A DNA stretch of 64,000 bases. It comes from Excoecaria cochinchinensis. Its lineage: Eukaryota > Streptophyta > Magnoliopsida > Malpighiales > Euphorbiaceae. The notes under the pieces were generated by a model. The model saw nothing but the letters and a program-made list of their open reading frames with translations. It was not told where the DNA came from and did no database searches. The translations under genes were made by a program, and so were the position numbers. Where the stretch lies: the NCBI GenBank assembly GCA_947683425.1, contig CANTUQ010000004.1, forward strand, positions 4,006,001 to 4,070,000. Direction: 5' to 3'. Positions 1 through 9,924 of this stretch are shown here, piece by piece (within the stretch, counting starts at the first letter, position 1; every line of letters starts with the position of its first letter).

Positions 1-337
1 CCAGCATTTACCATTTTCCTTTCTCTATTAACTCTTCTTTTTCCTATCCCTACATCTGTCACTTTCCTGTTGGTGGAAACCAACTACTCACACCAAACTA
101 ATATGCACAACACACACTCTACACACTCCCAACTTATGCACACCCTACAATGGTATGAACACATTTACATAATCATTTCCTAATTAATTCACACACTAAT
201 GCCATGCATATAACCACATGCTAATAAACCCCAAAAACATGTATTTTACTAAAATACCCTTATGATATGCTGAACACATACAAATGCATGCTCACACAGA
301 CAGGCTCATTCTACTAGGGGGCAAACGGGGTGTGACA
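1..337 (-). repeat. E1 3' LTR (partial, 5'-terminal 337 bp)
   Basis: Matches 7225-7561 with no indels. On the minus strand the LTR begins TGTCACACCCC at 337. The remaining ~2.16 kb lies beyond the left edge. Confidence 0.95.
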
Positions 338-560
338 ACTCTCCCCTACTAATAAGAATTTTGTCCTCGAAATTCCCACCTGAACTGAATAACTGCGGAT
401 ACTGAGCTCTCATCGACTCCTCTGGTTCCCAAGTTGCTTCTTCAACTCCATGATGGATCCACAACACTTGAACCAAAGGAATCTGCTTACTTCTCAACTG
501 CCTCACCTCTCGGGCTAGAATAGCTCGCGGTTCCTCATCATAGGAAAAGTCTGGCTGAAC
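306..560 (-). pseudogene. E1 chromodomain tail of integrase
   Basis: The frame resumes after the 561 stop and shows chromodomain signatures: VRQLRSKQIPLVQVLW, then HHGVEEATWEPEE and MRAQYPQLF. Chromodomains of chromoviral integrases are thought to guide insertion by binding histone marks. The last ten residues are read from the 3' LTR before a stop at 306. Confidence 0.85.
338..350 (-). other. E1 polypurine tract (PPT)
   Basis: Minus strand AGTAGGGGAGAGT lies directly before the LTR start TGTCACACC. It is the plus-strand DNA primer site for reverse transcription. The same PPT recurs in E6 and E7. Confidence 0.9.
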
Positions 561-1367
561 CTAAATATCCTGAACCGAAAGAACATGCAAAGGATCTGAT
601 CTGTACCGACGAAGCATCGAAACGTGGAACACATCATGCAACTTTGCTAACTCCAACGGTAAAGCCAATCTATAGGCTACAGGTCCTACCTTAGCCAAAA
701 TCTCATAAGGACCAATGAAACGAGAACTAAGCTTGCCTTTCTTTCCAAATCGAAGCACTTTCCTCCAAGGTGAAACTTTAAGGAAAACTTTGTCCCCGAT
801 TTCAAAATGCACGTCTTTCCTCTTCAAGTTGGCATAAGACTTCTGTCGATCCTTGGCTGCCTTCAAATTTCGTTGCACAACTCTGATCTTTTCTTCAGTA
901 TCTCTAACCAAGTCTGGCCCAATCACTGATCTCTCGGATAGCTCGGTCCAACAAACCGGAGTCCTACACTGACGACCATATAAAGCCTCATATGGTGCCA
1001 TACCGATGCTCGACTGAAAACTGTTGTTGTAGGCAAACTCCATAAGCGACACATATCTATCCCAACTACCCAGAAAATCCAAAGCACAAGCTCTCATCAT
1101 ATCCTCCAGAATCTGAATGACTCGCTCTGACTGACCATCGGTCTGAGGATAAAACACTGTACTGAAGTTCAACTTAGAACCCAAAGCTCTCTGCAACTCC
1201 TTCCAAAACTTGGAAGTAAACCTCGGATCCCAATCTGAAACTATGGACAAAGGCACACCATGCAACCGAACTATCTCATCCACATAGATACTGGCCAATC
1301 TGTCCATCGAGTAGTCCACCCTAACCGGTAGAAAATGAGCTGATTTCGTAAGCCGATCCACAATTAC
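561..1367 (-). pseudogene. E1 integrase catalytic core and C-terminal domain
   Basis: Contains the second Asp (SIVSDWDPRFTS) and the Glu (QTDGQSERVIQ) of the DDE triad, then the GPYEIL / LHDVFHVSMLRRYR region typical of Ty3/gypsy integrase C-termini. VSDWDPRF has Trp where the other copies have Arg (VSDRDPRF). A TAG replaces Gln after LSVQDI. The enzyme would join the cDNA to chromosomal DNA. Confidence 0.9.
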
Positions 1368-2888
1368 CTAAACTGAGTCATGTTTCCTCTGAGTCAAAGG
1401 CAACCCAGAAACAAAGTCCATGGCGATATCATCCCATTTCCACTCAGGAATGGATAAAGGCGTAAGCAATCCCGAAGGAACCTGATGCTCGGCCTTTACC
1501 TGCTGACAAGTCAAGCACTTGGAAACAAAATCCACAATATCTCTCTTCATACCGGACCACCAATAGAACTGTTTTATGTCCCGATACATCTTCTCACTGC
1601 CCCGATGCATAGTAAAAACTGTACTATGCGCCTCACTCATAAGCTGACTCCTCAAATCCTCAGACTCTGGCACACATAAGCGATCTCTGAACATAAGCGC
1701 CTCATCCTGGATTGAGAACTCTGACTGCTTGCCCGATCTGACCTCTTGCACAATCCGCTGAAGTCTCACATCATCTCTCTGAGCATCCACTATCCTCTGT
1801 CTCAAGGTAGGCTTCACATGCAGCTGAGCAATCAAAGGTCCATCTGAACCAAATCTCCATCTAAACCGCCTCAAGAACAAGGCTGAAACTGACTTCCGAC
1901 TCAAAGCATCAGCGACTACATTGGCCTTACTAGGATGGTAATCCACAATGCAGTCGTAGTCCTTAAACAACTCAAGCCAACGACGCTGTCTCATGTTCAA
2001 CTCTTTCTGTGACAGGAAGTACTTCAAGCTCTTGTGATCCGAAAAGATCCTACACTTTTCTCCATACAGGTAATGACGCCAAATCTTCAAAGCAAAGATC
2101 ACAGCTGCCAACTCAAGTTCATGCGTCGGATAGTTCCTCTCGTGTGGCTTTAACTGACGAGAAGCATAAGCCACGACCTTACCTTCCTGCATCAAAACAC
2201 AGCCAAGACCAACACCGGAAGCATCACTGTAAATGACAAACTCTTTACCCGAGATGGGTTGAGTAAGAATAGGAGCCTCAACAAGCAACTGCTTTAACCG
2301 ATCAAAACAAGCCTGGCATCTATCTGACCACTCAAATCTGACTCCTTTCCTCAACAATCTAGTCATCGGAGCAGCAATCACAGAAAAACCCTTAACAAAC
2401 CGACGGTAATAACCTGCCAAACCGAGGAAACTCCTCACTTCCTGAACATTTCTAGGCGCTTTCCAATCAACTATCGCCTCAATCTTGGCTGGATCTACCT
2501 GAATACCTCTAGCTGAAACAATGTGACCCAAGAATGATACTTCTCGAAGCCAGAAATCACACTTGCTAAGCTTAGCAAACAACTGATGCTCTCTCAACAA
2601 CTGCAAAACCAATCGGAGATGCTCCTCATGCTCACTCTCATCCTTGGAATACACCAAGATGTCATCAATGAACACTACTACAAATTGATCTAAGTATGGC
2701 CTAAACACACGATTCATCAGATCCATAAAAGCCGCTGGAGCATTTGTCAAACCAAACGGCATCACAAGAAACTCATAGTGGCCATACCTAGTCCGAAATG
2801 CAGTCTTAACCACATCTGCATCCTGAACTCGAAGCTGATAGTACCCTGATCGAAGATCTATCTTAGAGAAGACACCTGCACCTCGAAG
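1368..2888 (-). pseudogene. E1 RT palm/thumb, RNase H and integrase zinc finger
   Basis: RT continues with [33 protein letters not shown] and an intact catalytic FIDDILVYS. RNase H follows, with [28 protein letters not shown] and VADALSRKS. The HHCC integrase zinc finger ([13 protein letters not shown] ... CLTCQQ) and the first integrase Asp ([13 protein letters not shown]) come next. The segment stops at a TAG replacing Trp in HDSVWVIV. Catalytic residues of RT and RNase H are all present. Confidence 0.9.
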
Positions 2889-3653
2889 CTAATCAAATAA
2901 ATCCTCAATCCTAGGCAACGGATACTTGTTCTTCACTGTAACTTTATTAATCTGCCTGTAGTCGATACACATCCGCAAAGATCCATCTTTCTTCTTGACA
3001 AACAGAACTGGAGCTCCCCTAGGAAATATGCTAGGTTGAATAAACCCTTTATCCAATAACTCTTGTAGCTGAGTTTTAAGTTCCCTCAACTCTACAGGAG
3101 CCATCCGATAAGGTGCTCTCGAAATAGGTGCAGTACCTGGCATAATCTCAATGGACAACTCAACCTCTCTCTCAGGAGGCAAACCAGGCAACTCGCTCGG
3201 GAACACATCACTAAACTCCCGCACTACTGGAATGTCCTCAATCTGAACTTGATCTCTCTTGGAATCTAACACAACTGCAAGAAAAGCCTCACAACCTTTC
3301 CTGATAAACCTCTTAGCTTGCATCGCAGAAATCACATTATTCATAGAACTAGCACCCAAACCTTTCAAAAACACAAGAGATTGACTTCTATCCCGAAGCA
3401 CAACTGTCTTCCTATGGCAATCAACTACAGCCCGATGCTTACCCAACCAGTCCATACCCAGAATCAGATCAAACTCTCTGAAAGGCAACTCAATCAAATC
3501 CGCTGGAAGCACAACTCCCTCAACTATCAAAGGACAACTCCTAAAGACTCTACTCACATTGACACTATGCCCTAATGGACTGGTCACACATATCTCATAA
3601 TCTAACTGATCAACCACATGCAACTTATCAACAATTTTATCTGTGCACAAGTA
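2889..3653 (-). pseudogene. E1 protease C-terminal half and RT N-terminus
   Basis: In frame with its neighbours. Contains the second protease motif [18 protein letters not shown], the linker [17 protein letters not shown], and the first RT blocks, including [20 protein letters not shown] and [10 protein letters not shown], after which a TAG replaces Gln. This part processes the polyprotein and forms the fingers of reverse transcriptase. Confidence 0.87.
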
Positions 3654-4250
3654 TTAGTGTGTGGAACCAGGATCAATTAGAGCATACAACTCAGTGTCAT
3701 GGAGTAGGAACTTACCAGCAATAAAATCAGGCGCATCCTGCTCCTCTCTGGCTCTCATAGCATAAGCTCTAGTCGCAACCTGAGGAGGACGCTCAACAGT
3801 CTCATAAGCAGCTCCATCTCTAGGCCAACCACCTCGACCTCTACCTCTGCCTCTACCACGGGAAGCCAGAGAAGCATTCAAACCGACCCTGCTGGCCTCT
3901 CTCTGGGAACCTGAATCCTCATGTAATGTCGGACAACTGGCCAAAAGATGCTCAGAGCTCCCACACCTGAAGCACGCACCGGAGAGCCACCTACACTCAC
4001 CCCGATGAGTCTTACTGCAATGTGGACAAACTGATGTAGTCTCTGCTCTACCACCCCTACCAGAACCTGACACAGCTGCAGAACCCTGTCGACTACCTCT
4101 AAAAGCCGGGCCAGAAGATGACTCATCCTGTGGGTTCCTAGATCTCTTACCCGAGGATGAAGAAGATCCTCCACGAGAAGAGTTCCTCCTCTGAGCTCTC
4201 TCTCTAAGCACCGTCTCAGATAACTCAGCCCTCACAGCTGCCTCCACAAT
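3654..4250 (-). pseudogene. E1 gag C-terminus (zinc knuckle) and start of protease
   Basis: Same frame as the preceding segment. A Ser/Arg/Gly-rich linker is followed by a Cys-rich region (CPHCSKTHRGEC) and a CX2CX4HX4C knuckle, CFRCGSSEHLLASC, typical of RNA-binding nucleocapsid. An RG-rich stretch (RGRGRGRGG) follows. The segment ends at the protease active-site region LIDPGSTH, where TCA (Ser) has become TAA. The active-site loop reads D-P-G-S instead of the usual D-[ST]-G, as in the other Tekay copies here. Confidence 0.85.
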
Positions 4251-4937
4251 CTAATAGTAGCTAACCCCAGGCATGCACATCAAAGAAATCAAAGCAATCT
4301 TCAAAGACTCATTCAACCCCGCATCGAAATGCTTGCATCTGAAATCATCTGTCATAACCCCACGTGGAGCATATCGAGACAATCTATTAAACTCTTTCTC
4401 ATAATCTGCTACTGACATAGCCCTCTGTCTCAAACTCAAAAACTGCGCCCATCTCGCATCTCTATAAGTCTGAGTAATATACTTCTTTGTGAACTCACCC
4501 TCAAAGAACTCCCAAGTAATCGGATCCGGTAGCTGAGGATGCCTGCAAACCAATTCCCACGACTCAAAAGCAAACCCTTGCAGTAGAACTAATGCACACT
4601 CTGCCTGCTGGTCGGGAGGACACCGAATCTCTCTCAAGGCACGCTTCACTTTATCTAACCATTTCTCAGCCATCTCAGACTCATTCAAACCAGTGCCATA
4701 GAAATCCTCAACTCCTGCCCTTCTCAAATTCTCCATAGGTGCTCTAAGAGCAGTCACTCTCTCCAAAACCCTAGCCATGTCTTGATGCAATCTGAACATA
4801 GCCTCAAAAGGCATGGCTGCAGCCTCGGGCTGGACCCTAGCATGCTGAGCCGACACAGAAATTGATGGATCTACAGCTTGAGGGTTCACACTCTCGACGG
4901 ATTCCTCAAGTGATCCACGAGCAGAATTAGAAGCCAT
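4251..4937 (-). pseudogene. E1 gag, N-terminal part (capsid-like)
   Basis: Starts at ATG 4937 (MASNSARGSLEES) just downstream of the PBS. It contains the retrotransposon gag capsid region with the conserved stretches KRALREIRCPPDQQ, WEFFEGEFTKKY and WAQFLSLRQRAMSV. The open segment ends at a TAG after MPGVSYY where related copies have Gln. Gag forms the particle shell that packages the RNA. The frame continues uninterrupted into the zinc-knuckle segment. Confidence 0.88.
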
Positions 4938-5048
4938 CTAAACAAACAAGAAACAACCGTATCAGCCAACACAGATCTAGACACATACACATCTGTACAC
5001 TTCAACACATCAACAGAACAAACAACAACCAGAAACGCCTAAACCTAT

Positions 5049-5060
5049 GCTCTAATACCA
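5049..5060 (-). other. E1 primer binding site (initiator tRNA-Met)
   Basis: Minus strand TGGTATTAGAGC, one mismatch from the classic plant PBS TGGTATCAGAGC, five bases from the end of the 5' LTR. Confidence 0.88.
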
Positions 5061-5462
5061 CAAACTGTAACACCCCCTTCCCATACATAGGTGATCCCAT
5101 CCGGTAAGGAGTGAGATGTCGTATGAGACAAGGTGTCACAAAGCAAAAACAAAGCAAACATACATTCATTCATTACATACATACAGAAATACAGGATAAT
5201 TAAAACGTAATGGAAAAGAAAGCCATAGCTGATCATGCATTAATATAACAAATCATTACAATAATGTTCTGATCAACTAGTTGAAACCAAATATATTACA
5301 TATCCAAAAATCTAAGTACAAAAGCGGAAGCTGATACAAAACTGATACACGAGAGTTCTATACAAAAAGAATCATCAACTATTACAAAATTAAGCCCTAC
5401 ACTAAACCCTTCTGTGTTGGCTTGACGGCGGCGACTCTCAGATCAAAACTCCTTCCGCACCT

Positions 5463-5501
5463 GCACGGGTAAAAACACCGTGCTAAGCGATAAACGCTTA
5501 G
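5463..5501 (-). other. Twin stem-loop in E1 LTR
   Basis: In element sense, stem CTAAGCG / CGCTTAG is followed at once by stem GCACGG / CCCGTGC. The pair lies about 400-435 bp before the LTR 3' end. The same pair recurs in all other Tekay LTRs of the window. Confidence 0.7.
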
Positions 5502-6248
5502 TGGGGAAACACACATAAATTATGGACGGCCATTCACAATGGTCGTCAAGGCATATCACAATCACAATGGCAATATGCAAAGGTTACAACACAATCCATA
5601 TAAACATGCTCACATTTAAAAACTATACAATCAGTATCTCATATTCATATCCATTCCAGAATAATCCGACATGCAACTTATCATTATTCTCATTCAGATA
5701 TCACATTTTATGTCCAAATCAGAATAGAGCAATTCAATCGAACAATAAATGAACACCTGAAAAACACCTGCTGACTCTAGGTAGTGGATAACGAGTGTAC
5801 TGAAGGTAACTTACGGGTACGAATCGAATACTGAGGGTACCACACAGGTACAAATCAAAAGTCATTTCATTTTTATCAAAACACATTATTTGTATACTGA
5901 GGGGATCTTAAACAAGATCCTAATACTGATGGGTTCGCGAGGAACCAAACGGGGACCTGATCGGGGTCCAAACTGAACTGAGGGCTGCAGCTAAAAGACT
6001 CTATTAGGCATGCCAAACTACCCACTTACTTGACTCTAGCAGGCTATAACTCATTCAAATCATAATTCAGAGCACCGCATATAATTCATCAGAAGAATCA
6101 TGGTATCACGCATATCAAAGCATATAAAAGTATGATAAGCATCATACAACAGTATAAATTCATTCGAAGGAATTACGGAATCCAATTTTGAGTTAAAATC
6201 CGGGAAGTTTCAGAAAATGGGCCGAACGGGGTGACGGACGAGGTTGGC

Positions 6249-6640
6249 TGGTCACGAGGCGTGACTGGCATCACAACTCATGACTGTTCTCCTCACAAGG
6301 CTGGTCACGAGACGTGACTGAGGGTCACGTCTCGTGACTTGCTCTGTCCCTCGCGGATCACGCGGCGACTCGCCCCTTACCTCACGCTGGTCACGAGTCG
6401 TGACTGGCTTCCTTCTTTGGGCTGGTCACGCGACGTGACTGGCTGACGTAACTGGCCTCTCTCAGGCCGGTCACGAGTCGTGACTGGAAGTCACGCCTCG
6501 TGACTGCCTTCCTCATGGCCGGTCACGAGTTGTGACAGACATTCACAGCTCGTGACTGGCTTCTATCTGGCAGGTCACGAGTCGTGACTGGAAGTCACGT
6601 CTCGTGACTTGCCTCTCTTCCTGGCTAGTCACGCGACAAA
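6249..6640 (-). promoter_or_regulatory. E1 LTR palindrome cluster (GTCACGAGTCGTGAC type)
   Basis: About twelve copies of a near-palindrome of the form GTCACGA-G-TCGTGAC, some degenerate (GTCACGTCTCGTGAC, GTCACGAGGCGTGAC), spread over about 390 bp and lying 920-1310 bp from the LTR 5' end. It is probably an upstream promoter or silencing target module. The function is inferred from position only. Confidence 0.6.
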
Positions 6641-7561
6641 CGGGAATTTCTACAGTAATCGATTTTCCCGATTTTCCAGAATTTCCCAGAACAAAGAAAT
6701 CAATCTAAATTTGATTAAAAGTCATTCAAACCTATTCTTACTTCCCAGAAGATCATTCAAGCATCAAAATAACATAACAACGACTCAATACAACATTTAA
6801 AAAAAACCAAATCAAAATCAACAGTAAATGCATTCAAGCTTCTAAGGAACACAAACCCTAGAATTTTACAGTAAGCTCAAAATCACACAACTCATAACAA
6901 ACAATTCCCAAACCTGAATTCTAAGCTTCACTTCACTTAGTCCCACTACTCCCAGCAATCTCCTTGCCTTTGGGATCGCGAGGAGCCTCAGCTAAAAACA
7001 AACATCCAACAATGCAAACCCTAAGTTAAATCTAAACTCAAGGAAGAAGAAGAAGAAAATAAATGGAAAAATAAGATGAGGAATTCAGTGACTTACCAAC
7101 AGAATACTAAGGGGTTGATTGATTTCCACTAACAGTAGCTTAATCCAAGCTTAGGGTTTCAAAATTAAGAGCAAAGAAAAAGATGAGTCAAAGAGGAAGA
7201 AGAATCGGGAAGAATAAATGAATTCCAGCATTTCCCATTTTCCTTTCTCTATTAACTCTTCTTTTTCCTATCCCTACATCTGTCACTTTCCTGTTGGTGG
7301 AAACCAACCACTCACACCAAACTAATATGCACAACACACACTCTACACACTCCCAACTTATGCACACCCTACAATGGTATGAACACATGTACATAATCAT
7401 TTCCCAATTAATTCACACACTAATGCCATGCATATAACCACATGCTAATAAACCCCAAAAACATGTATTTTACTAAAATACCCTTATGATATGCTGAACA
7501 CATACAAATGCATGCTCACACAGACAGGCTCATTCTACTAGGGGGCAAACGGGGTGTGACA

Positions 7562-9141
7562 AAGTATGTGCACACTTCATTCCATTATCAAACTCTTATG
7601 GCAAAGCATCAATTACCCATAACTCTCAATTTTTAAACATTTATTTATTCATCTCAAAACTCTAAACAAGTAATGAATAAGTTTTAGACAGTTACGACGA
7701 AGTTCGAATGCATTTCGGAAGCAAAACGTACCAAAATACTCAACCTAAAGAGGGAAAGGAAGGGCAAGGGTTCATCCCAACCATGGGGTTAAAAATAAGA
7801 GGAAACACCTTGAACAACTAGGTTCTATCGCGCTCGCAATAGAAGCCTCCCTCACATGCTCTACGAAAATCAGACTATCAGGACAGTTTCCCCCTCCGAC
7901 TTTGCATCGACTAAACCAACCCCTAAGACTAATTTTTATGCAACACTTCCTTCTTAAGAATTGATTCTTAGAATGTTAAGAATCAAATACAACAAATGTA
8001 AGGTCAATTGGACATCTATAACTTTAGATATGAGCTAAACAACTTATACTGTTCAAGTAACCCGACCCAAACAGAGACACTACGGTTTTGGCAAATTGTC
8101 AGTATCATACAACAAGAATTTTCCCAAGGTAATTTTAGAGATGTTTATAGGACTGAAAGTCATAGTTTTAATGGATCAAGAATCACATGATTTAGAGGTC
8201 TAAAACTATACTTATTACAAAAACAATACACGGAGGTCAGATGAAAACTGAACAGAATTTGCCAAAATCATACCTTATCATCACAACTATATGACAGCCC
8301 ATCTAACATCATCATCCCACATGCATTTACTCAAACAAATCACTTAAAATTTCCAGAATTTACAAGACACAAAACACATACACATTAAATCCAAAATCAG
8401 AACTAGGCAATAGACTTCTAACTGAACATAATACAAGAATCAACTCCCAAACCTGGAAAGGGTGCTTAAATCCTTAATCTTCAAGTGCCCACTTCCTAGC
8501 CTTTGATCTTCTTCTTAACACCAAACTCTTGCATAAAAACCCAGCCAATACACACTTAATCAAGCCATTCTCTCACTCATACAAACCAGAAATAAAGAAG
8601 ACGATGAAGAATCCAAAGCAAACCCAAACAAAACCAAGAACTTACCTCTTCAAAATCCTGCCCAAAATCAGAAATCCAACCTCAAAGCTCATGGAAGCAC
8701 ACAAGGGAAGAAGTGGGAAGCAGAAAAATGAAGAAAGGGAGAGGAGAGAGAACGGGAAAGTGAGGTAAGAGGGAAAAAGGGACAGCGTCCTTGGGAAGCT
8801 TCCTCAATTTCTGCCCTCCCTTCCCTCTCTCTTCCTTTTTCATTAATTGCCACCACCTAACAAGCCATGTGTCACCCTCCAATCATCCCAAATGTCATAA
8901 TCTTAACCATTCACTTCCTAGGCACCATACACACCACACACTAAATAATATCTTTAATAAGCACTATACATCCTTAGTACAATGCACACACTTCACTAGA
9001 TAATTGGTTCACTTAACATTTTAATTAATTTTGCAATTACGTCCTTATCATCCAAATTTCCTCATGCATAAATTACTGAAATACCCGTAGTTTTCTGACT
9101 TAGCATTCAAATTCCGACTAGGCCCTTTTTGGGTTGTTGCA
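7562..9141 (-). repeat. E2 3' LTR, remaining part
   Basis: Homologous to about 10856-12453; for example, both contain ATTCCATTATCAAACTC near the left and AGGCCCTTTTTGGGTTGTT at the right end. It ends TTGTTGCA, a mutated TTGTTACA. The left boundary is the E1 insertion point. Confidence 0.85.
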
Positions 9142-9154
9142 ATCACTCCCCCTT
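9142..9154 (-). other. E2 polypurine tract
   Basis: Minus strand AAGGGGGAGTGAT abuts the LTR end. Confidence 0.78.
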
Positions 9155-9907
9155 AAGAAATTTCATCCTCAAAATTTCTCCGATAACCACTTACACAGGA
9201 AGTCCTTAAATAAATCTCCAACTCGCTATCACTCAAACCATTCAATTCTCAAAACATATACACTTCACACCGGAACCAATCTACTCAAGACATCTTAATA
9301 TTCAATTCTAATACTTCAAATCCATTCGATACACATATTACTTTCCTCATACATATAACACTCATAACACAATCAAAATCTTATCTCATCTACTAGCACA
9401 CTACTCCAAAACACTCTTTACTTCTTAACTCTGACTAGCAACACTACACACTTTTTAATGCACTACACTCTTATCCATACACTTTTTCTTAACATCAATC
9501 ACTCGATGTATACCCTGTCAGCTTTTCTCAATGAAACACATACAATAATACTTTTCACATACAGATGAGGGATGCAGATGAAATGGCTATGTAATGATTT
9601 ATGTATGCAAAATGATGCGAAAATGTAACGTGAGCTGTAGTAATGCACTTTTTCCCATCCCCATGCTTTGCTATGCTTATGTTCACTCAATTCAAAGGAA
9701 ATAGCTGACAGGTATATAGAGTAACACCTCAAACTCACACTATGCATATAATCTTATATCATTCACTACATCCGACATATCACTAATCCTTCATCTATAC
9801 ACTACACAACTACATCTGCATCTGCATTAGGCCACAATACTAAATAGACTCGCATACAAAGACTCGACATTAAAACAATCACATAGACCATAACTGACTA
9901 AATCGGT
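9155..9907 (-). other. E2 internal region without coding capacity
   Basis: Right next to the PPT it keeps the Tekay 3' motif (a degenerate GAGGACGAAATT, minus strand). The rest is AT-rich with no domain in any frame; an 82-codon minus frame at 9499-9747 shows no similarity I recognise. Confidence 0.7.
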
Positions 9908-9919
9908 ACTCCGATACCA
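9908..9919 (-). other. E2 primer binding site
   Basis: Minus strand TGGTATCGGAGT, close to TGGTATCAGAGC (initiator tRNA-Met), five bases from the LTR. Confidence 0.75.
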
Positions 9920-9924
9920 CTAAA

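Larger units (their letters stand above)
306..4937 (-). pseudogene. E1 gag-pol polyprotein gene, one frame broken by five stop codons
   Basis: A single continuous frame of about 1,544 codons runs from ATG at 4937 to a stop at 306 inside the 3' LTR. Domains in order: gag, zinc knuckle, aspartic protease, RT, RNase H, integrase (zinc finger plus DDE core) and chromodomain. Five in-frame stops lie at 4251, 3654, 2889, 1368 and 561 (lowest base of each). No frameshift is needed. By comparison with sister copies in this window, four stops fit CAG-to-TAG or TGG-to-TAG transitions and one fits TCA-to-TAA. The final residues are encoded by the LTR because TGTCAC supplies no stop. The product would assemble virus-like particles and copy and integrate the element, but this copy cannot make it intact. 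Confidence 0.92.
1..7561 (-). mobile_element. E1: Tekay/Del-type Ty3/gypsy element, nearly complete, inserted in E2
   Basis: The element reads on the minus strand: 5' LTR 5066-7561, PBS, gag-pol 4937-306, PPT, then a 3' LTR whose first 337 bases are in the window and the rest lies off the left edge. The 337 visible bases align without gaps to 7225-7561 with about 4 differences by eye (about 1.2 %), so the insertion is fairly recent. On the right it abuts sequence homologous to the interior of the E2 LTR (compare 7562 onward with about 10856 onward), so E1 inserted into E2. The TSD is probably AAGTA (7562-7566), but the left copy is outside the window. The chromodomain-ended pol and the tRNA-Met PBS support the chromovirus assignment; the clade name is inferred. 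Confidence 0.93.
5066..7561 (-). repeat. E1 5' LTR, complete (2,496 bp)
   Basis: Plus strand begins TGTAACACCCCC and ends GGGGTGTGACA. In element orientation the 5' end is at 7561. It contains a cluster of CpG-rich palindromes (6249-6640), a GGACCTGATC.GGGTCC / TTAGGCATGCC palindrome block (5950-6045) and a twin stem-loop (5463-5501). Short open frames inside it have no recognisable domain. Confidence 0.93.

Noticed and set aside
6249..6640. Possible CRISPR-like array
   Set aside because: Repeats are palindromic and spacers irregular; the context is a plant LTR.
8529..9003. Lys-rich frames on both strands
   Set aside because: Purine-rich part of the E2 LTR, with a diverged equivalent at 11820-12300.
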